DNA of 64,000 nt from Bacteroidota bacterium (GCA_021845665.1 JAJZVO010000011.1:21951-85950), one strand, 5' to 3'; shown: positions 9,500 to 20,635, counted from the stretch's first letter. Program-made: numbers and translations. The notes: generated by a model from the letters alone, not told the origin.

Positions 9500-10375
9500 A
9501 TGAGGTTGATGAAATACGTCCCCCTTCTGCTTATCGCAACACCATTCTTGTTCACAGGCTGCACAAGCATGCTTCTCGTAAAAAGCATGTGGGGGAGCAA
9601 CAAGATCGTCGTTGACGGGAACGACAGCGACTGGGGGGACACGATGTTTTATATCCCATCGGCTCAAATGACCGCTGGAGTCAGGAACGACTCAAAGTAT
9701 CTCTACCTCATCCTGAAAACGACAAACCGCCGGCAGGCTTTCCAGATAAGAGGCCTTGGTCTCACCGTTTGGTTCGACCCGACGGGAGGCGCGGGGAAAG
9801 AGTTCGGGATTCATTTCCCCATCGGGAGATTCGACGGGACAAATTTCAGGAGAGACTTCAATTCAAAACAGAACAACGAGCAGGAAAACGCAACTTTCGT
9901 GATGAGAAACCCTAACGACCTGGAACTTCTCGGTGTGAGCCGCAAAGGCCCTGAGAAGTTGTCGATTGCCGATCTTAAGGGGATTGAATTGCAGATGAGA
10001 GGCACTGAAAACGGGTTGATTTATGAAATGAGAGTACCGCTTCATTCGTCGGCGGAGGATCCTTACGCAATAAATCCGAAGGGAGATGAATTGGGAATCG
10101 GAATCATCGGAGGAAAATTCGAGCGTCCCAATTCATTTGAAAGACGCGGAGGCGCCGGTGGTGACTTTGGCGGTGAAGGCGGAGAAGGAGGCGGAGGTGG
10201 TGAGATGCCCGGCGGTATGGAAGGTGGAGGATACGGCGGAGGCGAGTACGGTGGAGGCGAAAGAGGCGGGTTCCGGCGCGAAGGCGGCAAACAGCAGCAA
10301 GCTCCTCAACAGATAAGCTTCTGGCTCCGCGTCGATTTGGCTTCCGGACCACATCGCGTCCCCGCGATTAATTAA
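9500..10375 (+). CDS. lipoprotein with CBM9-like domain and Gly-rich C-terminal segment
   Basis: AAAGGAG RBS, lipobox LFTGC, IVVDGNDSDWGD motif, GGEGGEGGGGGEMPGGMEGGGYGGGEYGGG. Confidence 0.75.
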   Translation: MRLMKYVPLLLIATPFLFTGCTSMLLVKSMWGSNKIVVDGNDSDWGDTMFYIPSAQMTAGVRNDSKYLYLILKTTNRRQAFQIRGLGLTVWFDPTGGAGKEFGIHFPIGRFDGTNFRRDFNSKQNNEQENATFVMRNPNDLELLGVSRKGPEKLSIADLKGIELQMRGTENGLIYEMRVPLHSSAEDPYAINPKGDELGIGIIGGKFERPNSFERRGGAGGDFGGEGGEGGGGGEMPGGMEGGGYGGGEYGGGERGGFRREGGKQQQAPQQISFWLRVDLASGPHRVPAIN

Positions 10376-10381
10376 ACATCC

Positions 10382-10515
10382 GAGACCACCCAAAAAGTGG
10401 CATCGCTTGAAATCGACACATCTCAAAACACATCCCGGTAAGATTGGTTCAACTTATCGGGATGCGCTGTCGCCAGCAGCCCGATTCACCGGATAGCCAC
10501 TTTTGGGACAACCTC
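10382..10515. repeat. nested inverted repeat, MITE-like remnant
   Basis: Outer arms cccaaaaagtggc (10389-10401) / gccacttttggg (10496-10507); inner arms catcccggtaag (10431-10442) / cttatcgggatg (10453-10464). Confidence 0.6.
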
Positions 10516-10609
10516 AGTTAATGTTGAAAGTCTCCGGAGGTCGACGGGGATTGCGCTTCGAAAGCAATGCCGCTAGAAGCCGGGCCGAAAACCCGCCGCA
10601 AAATTATTT

Positions 10610-10715
10610 AACCACAAAGCTCACGAAGAAATGGCGCAAAGAGCACAAAGAAAGAGCGATAAATGAATAGAGCCCTTCGTGTCCTTCGTGAAAAATCTTC
10701 GTGCTCTTTGTGGTT
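10610..10715. repeat. intergenic inverted repeat of ACCACAAAG/CTTTGTGGT type
   Basis: aaccacaaagctcacgaag (10610-10628) versus cttcgtgctctttgtggtt (10697-10715), 17/19 complementary. Confidence 0.7.
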
Positions 10716-10873
10716 GGACTTTTCGGCCGCGTCTCTAGCCTTCTGAAAATCCAAACGGGACTTCCGGATTTCAATCGCCATCATGGATTACTTTCCCTTC
10801 GTCTCCCACACGCCTTTCGGCTCAATTCGAATCACCTGGAAAAATCAAATTGCATTAAGAGGAGCGAAACAAT

Positions 10874-11605
10874 TTGGCGCTCGAGAAGGATCTCTCGGCA
10901 GCGCACACTGTACAGATGGGACTTCTTCCCAAAAGCCTCCCTTCAATCGAAGGCTATGAATTCTTTGCCGACTCGATCCCGGCAAAGTCCGTCGCCGGCG
11001 ATCTTTATGACTTCATAAGACTTGAAGACGGCAGACTGGCTTTCTCACTCGGCGACGTATACGGAAAGGGAATGCCTGCAGCGCTTCTTATGGCAAACGT
11101 GCAGGCAACCATCAGGGCATATTCCAGACTTAATCCGGATCCGGAACAGTGCCTCGGTCGATCAAACAATCTTCTCTTCAGCTCTACCGCGCCAGATAAA
11201 TTCATCACTCTCTTCTACGGTGTGCTCGATGCGGACAAGAACTTGTTTACCTACACGAACGCAGGACACGAAGAGCCGAATCTTTTCCATCGCGGAAAAC
11301 CCGCTGACAGACTAAACGAGGGCGGTGTCCCGCTCGGCGTAGTAGAAGATTTTCCGTTCCAAAATGCACAGGTCGAAATCCAAAAGGGAGATGTGCTCGT
11401 GTTCTGTTCGGACGGGGTTCACGACGCCGTTAGTGCGGAAGGCGAAAGATTTCGGGCGGAGCGTGTCGAGGCCATCGTCAGTGAAGCCTTGAGCCTATCG
11501 GCTGCAGAAATCGCTGCCAGAGTATTTGAAGAGGTTAAAACTCACGTCGCCGATGCCCCGCAATTCGATGATATGACCCTCCTTGTGATGAAGAGGTCGA
11601 AATAG
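10874..11605 (+). CDS. PP2C-type SpoIIE/RsbU serine phosphatase domain protein
   Basis: SVAGDLYDF, GDVYGKGMPAALLMA, CSDGVHDA, FDDMTLLVM; TTG start after AAGAGGAG. Confidence 0.85.
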   Translation: MALEKDLSAAHTVQMGLLPKSLPSIEGYEFFADSIPAKSVAGDLYDFIRLEDGRLAFSLGDVYGKGMPAALLMANVQATIRAYSRLNPDPEQCLGRSNNLLFSSTAPDKFITLFYGVLDADKNLFTYTNAGHEEPNLFHRGKPADRLNEGGVPLGVVEDFPFQNAQVEIQKGDVLVFCSDGVHDAVSAEGERFRAERVEAIVSEALSLSAAEIAARVFEEVKTHVADAPQFDDMTLLVMKRSK

Positions 11606-11638
11606 AAATATGCTCTTCCCTTACCGCTTGCCGAATTT

Positions 11639-12736
11639 TCAGGCGACTTTGATCTGACCCGCGACCTTGAGGCGTTCCTTGGAGGCTTTGTAATCGTACG
11701 CCGGCTTTATTCTCCTATCGATAAGGAAATATGCGATGGCGGCTATGATCACGACGGTCGTGCCCACTCCCGCCTCCGGACCGTACCGCCCTCCCGTCAG
11801 CCAATAGGGACCGTAGTCCGTCGGGACGAATATTGTCCTGTTCGTGAGTAGTCCGCTGACAGGAAGCGATAGGAAGAAACTCTGTACCAGGTTCCACGAG
11901 AAGTGCATACCGAATGGGAAGTAAAGTGTGCGTGTCTTCAGGTACGCCAGGCATAGCCAGACACCGGCGAGCATCGTGTTTAGTGTCGAAAGGAAATCCG
12001 CAGAGGGATTGGCCAGGTGCATTACGCCGAAGAACACTGACATGAGTATTGTCGCACCGACTGCACCGGTCCCTTCGATCAGGGCCTGGAAAGGATAACC
12101 CCGAAACACCAATTCTTCACCCATCGCAAAATAGCCGAAGAAGATGAAACTCAAGCCGAAGTTTCTGATGACAAGGAGCCAGTTCTGCCCTGGCCTCATA
12201 TCCAACTTGATTGCCCCGACCGCCAGCTCCACCCCGCCGACCGCTCCGATCATGATCACTCCGATCAGGAATCCGAGGAGCAGCTCCTTCATGATTCTCC
12301 CATGGTAAGGGATGCCGACGGAAAAAAATCTGCGCCTGTCGACGAATCTGATGAGGAGATACGTCGCGATGATTACGTCTATGTAAAACAGGAAGAAGAA
12401 GGACTGCATCGGTACAATGCCGGTAAGTTTGGCCAGGATAGCGGAGACATAGTATATCGCTATTATCGCTACCAGGAATAAGACTACTCTCCACCCGCTC
12501 CTCAAATACTGTTCAGAATCCAGAAGAAGGTTGTTCTTCGGCGCCAGCTCTTCGGGACGCTTCTTCATTATGAGCACTGCAGCAAGCGCAAACACTCCCA
12601 GAAGGAGCCCGAGTATGAACCAGTAGCCCTGGTCGCGCCTCTTAAGGTCGGCTGCCCCCGAAGACGCGAACGCACAGACCGCCTCGTAGAGAACAATGAA
12701 AAGCCAGTATCGCAATATGAAATCAGAGATATTCAT
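11639..12736 (-). CDS. CPBP-family intramembrane metalloprotease
   Basis: Multi-TM with GEELVFRGYPFQAL and FFGVMHLANP motifs. Confidence 0.88.
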   Translation of the reverse strand: MNISDFILRYWLFIVLYEAVCAFASSGAADLKRRDQGYWFILGLLLGVFALAAVLIMKKRPEELAPKNNLLLDSEQYLRSGWRVVLFLVAIIAIYYVSAILAKLTGIVPMQSFFFLFYIDVIIATYLLIRFVDRRRFFSVGIPYHGRIMKELLLGFLIGVIMIGAVGGVELAVGAIKLDMRPGQNWLLVIRNFGLSFIFFGYFAMGEELVFRGYPFQALIEGTGAVGATILMSVFFGVMHLANPSADFLSTLNTMLAGVWLCLAYLKTRTLYFPFGMHFSWNLVQSFFLSLPVSGLLTNRTIFVPTDYGPYWLTGGRYGPEAGVGTTVVIIAAIAYFLIDRRIKPAYDYKASKERLKVAGQIKVA

Positions 12737-12949
12737 TCAAGACTCCGCGAAAAACAAGAACCAGCAGTCTGGACATAGCCGCTGACTGGCGGTCAACCTC
12801 TTACTGTAGGCTGCCATGTGATCACGACCCTGCTCTGGGTTGATGAGAATTGGGAAATCATTTCAGTTAAAGAGACTGCAAAGTTTACGGATCTGCCGAT
12901 GCATCGGATTACAGGCCGATGCCGGGCAAACGACGCATCCATGACTTGT

Positions 12950-13237
12950 TCAGTCTTTTCGCTCTTCAGAGTGCCACTTGTCGGGTGTATTCCTGGGAGA
13001 GTTCAGAATTTTCTTGGCCTCATCGAGTATTTCCTCTTCCCTGCGGCGCTCTTTTTTTTGCTCGTGGTACTCACGATAAATAGCGAACCCGCCAAGAATC
13101 CAGATCAATACCGGCACAGATGTGAAAACAACTTTCGCCGCAGTTGGAGCCTGGCTGTTGAAGAGGACGTAGAACGCTATCAGCATGAAAATTAGCGGGG
13201 CGAACCATGCCAGAAATATCACTTTGTTAGTCTTCAT
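12950..13237 (-). CDS. small two-TM membrane protein with basic/acidic C-terminus
   Basis: Two hydrophobic helices then HEQKKERRREEEILDEAKKIL; co-directional with HIT gene. Confidence 0.6.
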   Translation of the reverse strand: MKTNKVIFLAWFAPLIFMLIAFYVLFNSQAPTAAKVVFTSVPVLIWILGGFAIYREYHEQKKERRREEEILDEAKKILNSPRNTPDKWHSEERKD

Positions 13238-13244
13238 CTTATCA

Positions 13245-13589
13245 TCACCCCGGCGGCCATTTCATCTGCCTGCCGCCTAATAAATGAAGGTGGATATGGC
13301 TGACCGTCTGTCCTCCCTCGGCTCGGCAGTTCCAGACCAGCCTGTATCCTCTTTCGGAAATAGAGACTTTCTCGGCAACTTCGACCGCCGTCAACACCAT
13401 CTTCGAAATGAGATTCGCGTCGGTAGCCCGGTCCATTTCTGCAAGGCTCTCCACATGTTTCCTCGGAATGATGAGGATATGGGTCGGAGCGGCGGGATGC
13501 ACATCCCTGATCGCGAACACATCTCCATCCTTGAAGAGAAAATCTGGCGCGGCTTTGCCTTCCGATATGTTGCAGAAAATGCAGCTCAT
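13245..13589 (-). CDS. HIT-family (histidine triad) hydrolase
   Basis: CIFCNISEG and HIHLHLLGG. Confidence 0.92.
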   Translation of the reverse strand: MSCIFCNISEGKAAPDFLFKDGDVFAIRDVHPAAPTHILIIPRKHVESLAEMDRATDANLISKMVLTAVEVAEKVSISERGYRLVWNCRAEGGQTVSHIHLHLLGGRQMKWPPG

Positions 13590-13622
13590 TTGGTTCTTTC
13601 AAAACTCAATTTATAGCTACGG

Positions 13623-14762
13623 TCAATTAATCGGCTGAAATTTTCCGACTTCTTCGACCACGGCGTCCACAATTTCCTCCTCTTTCACGCGGCGGACCAC
13701 TTCACCTTTTCTGTAAAGGATGCCGACTCCCTTGCCGCATGCAACGCCTATGTCGGCTTCGCTCGCTTCGCCGGGACCGTTCACGACGCATCCTAGTATC
13801 GCAATCTTCACCGGCTTCTTGGTGCCCGCAAGGCGTTCTTCAAGCTCCTTCGTAATCGAGAATAGATCGACCTCGAGCCTGCCGCACGTCGGGCAAGCGA
13901 TAAGTTCGACGTTCCGTGTCGCAAGGCCTAATGAGCGCAGTATCTCCTTCCCCACCTCAACTTCTCTCACAGGATCGTCGGTCAGTGAAACCCTTATCGT
14001 ATCGCCGATACCTTCGGCAAGCAGTGTCCCTATGCCGATCGATGACTTTATGGTCCCTACTTTTGTCGGTCCTGCCTCTGTCACTCCGAGATGAAGCGGA
14101 TAGTCGGTCCTTTCTGCTATGAGCCGGTATGCGGCGATCATCAAACGCACGTCGGTTGACTTGACCGATATTATGACATCATGGAAATCGTTTTCCTCGC
14201 AGATATTGGCATGCCTCATCGCGCTTTCGTATAGCGCTTCGGCAGTGGGATAGCCGTGTTTCTCCAAAATGTCTTTTTCGAGCGATCCGGAATTCACCCC
14301 GATCCTGATGGGGACCTTCCTCTCCTTCGCCAAAGAAAGGACCTGCCGGATTCTCTCCACGCTTCCTATATTGCCGGGGTTCAACCTTACCTTTGCTACG
14401 CCTCCTTCGAGAGCCTTGATAGCGAAGATGTGATTGAAATGTATGTCTGCGACAACGGGTATCGGAGCCTGCCTCACAATCTCGCCGATCGCAGCAGCGG
14501 CTTCCTTGTCGTTAACCGTGACCCGTACGATGTCGCATCCCGCTTCCGCCGCTTCTACTATCTGTTTGACGGTTGCATCAATGTCGGAGGTCTTCGTCTT
14601 CGTCATCGTCTGAACGGATATCGGCGAACCTCCCCCAACCGGGACTTTGCCTATGAATACTTTTCGTGATTCCCGTTTCGGATAGTTGAAATTCACCGGT
14701 ACTTCAGGAGAATGAGCGTTTTCCCCATTCGTCTTGTTTGAAATTACTGGAAGATCTATCAT
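13623..14762 (-). CDS. ispG: 4-hydroxy-3-methylbut-2-enyl diphosphate synthase
   Basis: VGGGSPISVQTMTKT, RVTVNDKEAA, LGCVVNGPGEASEADIG. Confidence 0.95.
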   Translation of the reverse strand: MIDLPVISNKTNGENAHSPEVPVNFNYPKRESRKVFIGKVPVGGGSPISVQTMTKTKTSDIDATVKQIVEAAEAGCDIVRVTVNDKEAAAAIGEIVRQAPIPVVADIHFNHIFAIKALEGGVAKVRLNPGNIGSVERIRQVLSLAKERKVPIRIGVNSGSLEKDILEKHGYPTAEALYESAMRHANICEENDFHDVIISVKSTDVRLMIAAYRLIAERTDYPLHLGVTEAGPTKVGTIKSSIGIGTLLAEGIGDTIRVSLTDDPVREVEVGKEILRSLGLATRNVELIACPTCGRLEVDLFSITKELEERLAGTKKPVKIAILGCVVNGPGEASEADIGVACGKGVGILYRKGEVVRRVKEEEIVDAVVEEVGKFQPIN

Positions 14763-14827
14763 CGTATCCTCTTTCGCATTTATATAAAATTCGTGCTTAT
14801 CGCGCTCCGAACTCTGCTTCGGCTGGC

Positions 14828-15748
14828 CTAATTTAACTTCTTACTGGCATTGAATAAAATCTTCTTTTCGTCTTCCGTCAGCGAGTCATATCCTGAAGCG
14901 CTTATCTTATCAAGAATCTCGTCGAGTTTTGCCTGACTAAAACCACCGTCTTCATGAGTATCCCTGCGCGGCCTCACATCAGTGAAATTGACATCGGTAA
15001 TTACATGCGGGTCAGCATACTTTTTTTTCGGCCGGACCATGCTTACCAGGGTCTCCTTCTCCCTTGAAAAGAAATCGGAGAGTCTTGCGAAAGAAGGGAC
15101 CGACCTCCGGTAGTATAGGAGGTATATGAACGCCACGAAAGCACCGCCGAGATGAGCGAAATGCGCTATGCCGTCGGAAGTATTCATGACGCCGTTGAAG
15201 AGTTCTATCGCTATGAAAAACGCTACGACGTACTTTGCTTTAATCGGGAAAAGAAAAGCGACGTAGACCGGTACTTCCGGAAAAAGCATTCCGAATGCAA
15301 GGAGAACGCCATATATGGCTCCCGACGCCCCGATGGTTGGTAGCGGCGTCGTAAAGAGCGGCGTCAGCAGAACGTTTGATATACCTGCGCCGATTCCGCA
15401 AATAAAGTAGAAGATCAGAAACCTGCGGGTTCCCCACAGATTCTCCAGCTCCACGCCGAAGAACCAAAGCGCGAGAAGATTAAAGAATATGTGGAAAAAG
15501 CCCCCGTGAAGGAAGAGGTAAGTTACAAGCTGCCATGGGTAGAACCCCTGCCCAAGCGGGTAAAGCGCGAAGAGCCTGAAGAAAACGTCGTAGAGATATA
15601 TATGACCGATGCGCAACCCGAGCTGCAGGAATAATTGGAAAAGAAAAACCGCCGAAGTTGAGATGAGAAGAAACTTCATACCCTTCGGGAAGAACCTGAA
15701 ACTGGACGGAGGGGTATAGTAGCCCGAATAGTTAGTGTAATAACTCAT
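14828..15748 (-). CDS. rhomboid-family intramembrane serine protease
   Basis: TIGASGAIYGVLLAFG, HGGFFHIFFNLLALWFFG, IAHFAHLGG. Confidence 0.92.
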   Translation of the reverse strand: MSYYTNYSGYYTPPSSFRFFPKGMKFLLISTSAVFLFQLFLQLGLRIGHIYLYDVFFRLFALYPLGQGFYPWQLVTYLFLHGGFFHIFFNLLALWFFGVELENLWGTRRFLIFYFICGIGAGISNVLLTPLFTTPLPTIGASGAIYGVLLAFGMLFPEVPVYVAFLFPIKAKYVVAFFIAIELFNGVMNTSDGIAHFAHLGGAFVAFIYLLYYRRSVPSFARLSDFFSREKETLVSMVRPKKKYADPHVITDVNFTDVRPRRDTHEDGGFSQAKLDEILDKISASGYDSLTEDEKKILFNASKKLN

Positions 15749-15800
15749 AAGCTCATCACCTTATTGAACACCTATAAACCTCCGTCCGTTTCAATTTTAA

Positions 15801-17027
15801 TCATTTATTATCGAGAGCTGCAACACCGGGAAGTACCTTACCCTCCAGGAATTCCAGCGAGGCGCCTCCGCCGGTAGAGACATGGGAGACTTCCTTTTCC
15901 AATCCAAATTTCGCTATTGCCGCCGCTGAATCTCCACCGCCAACGATCGTCGCTGCGCCCTTTTTGGTTGCGCTCACGAGCGCATCGGCTATCGCCTTCG
16001 TACCAGCCGCAAAATTGTCCATCTCGAAAACTCCCATAGGACCGTTCCAGACCACCGTCTTCGAATTGACGATCTCGTTCCTGAAGAGCTCGATGCTCTT
16101 CGGGCCTATGTCCATGCCTACCCAGCCCTGGGGAATCGAATCGACACTCACCACCTTTCTGGCAGCGGTGTTTTCAAATTTTTCAGCTACGACGCAGTCC
16201 ACGGGAAGCAGAAGCTTCGCCTTACCGCTCTTCGTCTTCGCGAGAAGTTCCTTTGCGAGCTCGATCTTATCGGCTTCGAGAATGGAATTACCAATCTCCT
16301 TTCCCATTGCCTTGAGGAACGTGAACATCATCCCGCCGCCGATGATAAGGGCGTCGACTTTTCCCAGCAAGTTGTTGATGACGTCTATTTTACCGGATAT
16401 CTTTGCGCCGCCGATTATCGCGGCGTAAGGACGGTTCGGATTCCCGACAGCCTGAGAAAGGTACTTCAATTCCTTTTCCATAAGATAGCCGCCGACAGCA
16501 GGTTTTCGGACCGATCCTTCGGAGAGAAATTTCGTAACTCCCTCCGTAGAAGCGTGCGCGCGATGAGCGCTGCCGAAGGCATCGTTGACATAGACCTCTC
16601 CTAGCGATGCCAGCTGTTTTGCGAAGTCGGGATCGTTCGCCTCCTCCTCGGCATGAAAACGAAGGTTCTCCAGGAGAACGACATCTCCTGGCTTAGCCGA
16701 TGCAACCGCGGCCTTGGCCCCATCACCGATACAGTCGGGAGCCATGATGACTTTCACTGAAAGAAGCTCACCGAGCCTCTTCGCCACAGGGGCCAGCGAG
16801 AATTCCGGCTTCGGCTTCCCTTTCGGCCTTCCAAGATGGCTCATCAGTACCGGTGTCCCTCCGTCTTTCAGAATCTTCTTTATGGTCGGAAGCGATTCGA
16901 CGATTCGAATGTCATCAGTGATATTCTTGTTCTCATCGAGCGGCACGTTGAAATCCACTCTGACAAGTACTCTCTTGCCTTTTACGTTTACGTTTTCAAT
17001 AGTCTTCTTGTTGAAAGTATTCTCCAT
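15801..17027 (-). CDS. pgk: phosphoglycerate kinase
   Basis: [55 protein letters not shown]. Confidence 0.98.
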   Translation of the reverse strand: MENTFNKKTIENVNVKGKRVLVRVDFNVPLDENKNITDDIRIVESLPTIKKILKDGGTPVLMSHLGRPKGKPKPEFSLAPVAKRLGELLSVKVIMAPDCIGDGAKAAVASAKPGDVVLLENLRFHAEEEANDPDFAKQLASLGEVYVNDAFGSAHRAHASTEGVTKFLSEGSVRKPAVGGYLMEKELKYLSQAVGNPNRPYAAIIGGAKISGKIDVINNLLGKVDALIIGGGMMFTFLKAMGKEIGNSILEADKIELAKELLAKTKSGKAKLLLPVDCVVAEKFENTAARKVVSVDSIPQGWVGMDIGPKSIELFRNEIVNSKTVVWNGPMGVFEMDNFAAGTKAIADALVSATKKGAATIVGGGDSAAAIAKFGLEKEVSHVSTGGGASLEFLEGKVLPGVAALDNK

Positions 17028-17030
17028 TTT

Positions 17031-17774
17031 TCACTCCAGATTAAAGTCGGATTGTTCAACCATTGTCTTAATAGACCCAACGCTCAAGAAAAGAAACTTC
17101 GGGACTGTCCTGGTTTCGCTCCTCAACAGAACCGGTACTCCCGACGGGATTGAGCCGAATTCGGAAGTTGAGATGACCTGCGCATTACCACGACTCGTCT
17201 TCGTATTGAAATCCCGATCAGTCCTTACCGGCAGGAGCGTGTGAGCGTCCAGCCAAATCCTTCCACCTCCTACTGCGCTGATGGAATCACCCTGCGTGTC
17301 GACTTTGAAAGAAATCAGAAAGCAAGTCCGGCCGTCTACCTCGACGGAATCCGAATCGAGAGTTGCAGTGAACATCCGTTTCTTGCCGGCCTTGGCTAGA
17401 AAGCGCCTCCACGGGAATGCCATATCGAGGTAGTAGTCCATCATAGGCTTGTTCAGTCTTCGGTCAAACTCCCGCGCCATCATCCGTGCCGAACCCGAGT
17501 CCGAGAAAAAGGACTTCCCGATAATCTGATTTTTCCTATCCACACCGTTGATTATCGTTATCCGGTACTTCGCGTTGCCGGAGACGCTTCTTCCCAGAAC
17601 GCTCGCATTGAACGCAACCGATACGAGGAGGCTTCCGTTAGCCTGGTCTGCCTTTCTCTCCAACGATGTGACTCTGGCCCTCGCGTCTCTCAAAAGCGAG
17701 ATCGCCGTCAGCGATTGCGCGCTTGCTTCCGCCGCACACATCCCCGCCAAAAAGAATATTATCGCCATCCTCAT
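17031..17774 (-). CDS. secreted protein of unknown function (LolA-like appearance)
   Basis: Signal peptide; beta-rich; 4-bp overlap with the upstream gene. Confidence 0.65.
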   Translation of the reverse strand: MRMAIIFFLAGMCAAEASAQSLTAISLLRDARARVTSLERKADQANGSLLVSVAFNASVLGRSVSGNAKYRITIINGVDRKNQIIGKSFFSDSGSARMMAREFDRRLNKPMMDYYLDMAFPWRRFLAKAGKKRMFTATLDSDSVEVDGRTCFLISFKVDTQGDSISAVGGGRIWLDAHTLLPVRTDRDFNTKTSRGNAQVISTSEFGSIPSGVPVLLRSETRTVPKFLFLSVGSIKTMVEQSDFNLE

Positions 17775-18436
17775 ATTCTGTGAAGCCCTTCGTTTCGAAT
17801 CGTAATCTTTCCGATCTCTCCGTGAATGAAAAAGAACTTGCCGTATATGTGCATCACTATTTTCCCCGGGAAATATGTGTTCAGGAGCTTGTCGTAGGAA
17901 ACCTCTACCGTGTCGTCAAACTCCATCCCTAAAGGGAGCCCCCTTAGATGCTCTCTTATCCAAACAGGCGTATAATTATGCGGGTTCACGGAAGCCGTTA
18001 CCGTACTCATGGGATCGTTAGTGTCTGACGGCTCGGCAAAAGAAAAATTCAACCTTAGATCATCACTCCCGGAAGGATCTTCCAGGTCACAAGATGATAG
18101 AGTCTTTCCCTTGTCGGAAAAATACTCGTGCAGAAGAAACATCTTATCGAATGCGGCGTAACCGGCATCGAACCGGCTCTCGTTCGGAACCGTGCCGGCA
18201 ATCAACTCTCTTTTGAAAATGCCGTGGCGGACAGTTATCCTGAATTCCAGTTTGTCGATGCTTCCACCCCTCGAGACCATTTCCATCTTCTGAATGAAGC
18301 TCAGGTCCATCCGGTCGAGCGAACTGTCGATTTGAGTCGCACGCGCTTTACATTTGTCAAACACTTCCCGCGCACTTTGCGGAAGCGGAGCACGAATCAG
18401 GCCCAGCAACACAGTCGCGATCAGAAGAAAATTCAA
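17771..18436 (-). CDS. secreted protein of unknown function, partner of 17031-17774
   Basis: TTG start at 18436 after AAGGAAGGG preferred; track ORF extends to 18481 but would begin in the gap terminator U-tract. Confidence 0.6.
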   Translation of the reverse strand: MNFLLIATVLLGLIRAPLPQSAREVFDKCKARATQIDSSLDRMDLSFIQKMEMVSRGGSIDKLEFRITVRHGIFKRELIAGTVPNESRFDAGYAAFDKMFLLHEYFSDKGKTLSSCDLEDPSGSDDLRLNFSFAEPSDTNDPMSTVTASVNPHNYTPVWIREHLRGLPLGMEFDDTVEVSYDKLLNTYFPGKIVMHIYGKFFFIHGEIGKITIRNEGLHRI

Positions 18437-18470
18437 TCTACCCTTCCTTGTTTGCCCGTAGCTGCGAGGC

Positions 18471-18509
18471 AAAAAAAACACGGGACGGCCTTCGGCGGGC
18501 CCGTCCCGT
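18471..18509 (-). terminator. intrinsic terminator of gap
   Basis: ACGGGACGG...CCGTCCCGT stem followed by TTTTTTTT on the minus strand. Confidence 0.85.
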
Positions 18510-18520
18510 AAATGGATTAA

Positions 18521-19561
<1,041 letters not shown>

Positions 19562-19739
19562 TTAAGAATAGGTGCACTAATAATCAATTTCGCATGGTTT
19601 GGGGTAACGGGACGATCCGAAAACGAACAGTGAGACCCTTGAGATGAATTGGTTATCGGTGAGATTGGAGTTCGTTGGAAATGATAAAATTGAATCTTGC
19701 CGACGATGAATCTATATTTTCTACGAAAGGACAAGAACC

Positions 19740-20039
19740 ATGAAAGAAATTGACTTCATCACCAACCACAAAATCCAATTTCTCAATTTTTTCCGGTCGA
19801 AATTTCCGACTTTCCATAATTCGGTTGTGTTTTACCGGGACATCCGTTATGCGGCCGATTCCTTCCTTATTTCAGGGGGATTTAGGCCTTCGGACGCGGA
19901 ACTTGAAGCCGTCGCGAACGCGTTAATCAAGGTGATGGTTTCAGACGGGGTTTTTAAGGCAGTCACGGACGAGAGCTGGACTCTCAACTACCCCGAATTC
20001 CATACAACAAAACCGGGGAAACCATCTCTGAATTTTTGA
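19740..20039 (+). CDS. hypothetical 99-aa protein
   Basis: GAAAGGA RBS before ATG; coding-like composition; no family recognised. Confidence 0.6.
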   Translation: MKEIDFITNHKIQFLNFFRSKFPTFHNSVVFYRDIRYAADSFLISGGFRPSDAELEAVANALIKVMVSDGVFKAVTDESWTLNYPEFHTTKPGKPSLNF

Positions 20040-20098
20040 AGAAGCACAATTAATAAATCGCAGTAAGATTTTACAAATAGATATCCAGGAGGAAATAA

Positions 20099-20452
20099 AT
20101 GGCTGACCTAGAGACGGTGCAGGCTGAAATAAACATATCCGAGCGAGCCGCCAAGGAAATAAAAAGAGTCATGTCGGAAAACAGCATACCGGAAACGGCC
20201 GGACTTAGAATGGGAGTCAAAGGAGGCGGGTGCAGCGGTTTCAGTTACGCACTCGGGTTCGACGAAACATCGCATGAGACCGACAGGGTGATCGAGACCC
20301 GGGGCGTAAGGGTCTTCATTGACGAGAGGAGTCTTCCCTATCTCGCGGGTGTTACTCTCGATTACCAGGACGGGCTGAGCGGAAAAGGTTTTACGTTCGA
20401 CAACCCTAACGCTACCCGTACCTGCGGATGCGGCCATTCGTTCAGCGCTTGA
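20099..20452 (+). CDS. A-type iron-sulfur carrier (HesB/IscA/ErpA-like)
   Basis: GGGCSGFSY and C-terminal CGCGHSF. Confidence 0.93.
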   Translation: MADLETVQAEINISERAAKEIKRVMSENSIPETAGLRMGVKGGGCSGFSYALGFDETSHETDRVIETRGVRVFIDERSLPYLAGVTLDYQDGLSGKGFTFDNPNATRTCGCGHSFSA

Positions 20453-20635
20453 AAGGTTCCGGCGGAGATCCCTGCATCTCCGCAATGCGGATTAGCGACG
20501 CACAGTTTAGAAACAGATATTGGCTGCCCTAAGGAACTTTAGATAACAAAATGCCTTTTAGGAAAGAGGGTCATCGCCTCGTGCGCCGTTACGGGGGCGG
20601 GGCGCTTCCCTCAACAAAAATGAAAGGAACGAGCA

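Noticed and set aside
10063-10426. Pro/Arg-rich minus ORFs opposite the Gly-rich lipoprotein
   Set aside because: Artefact of the GGN-rich coding strand.
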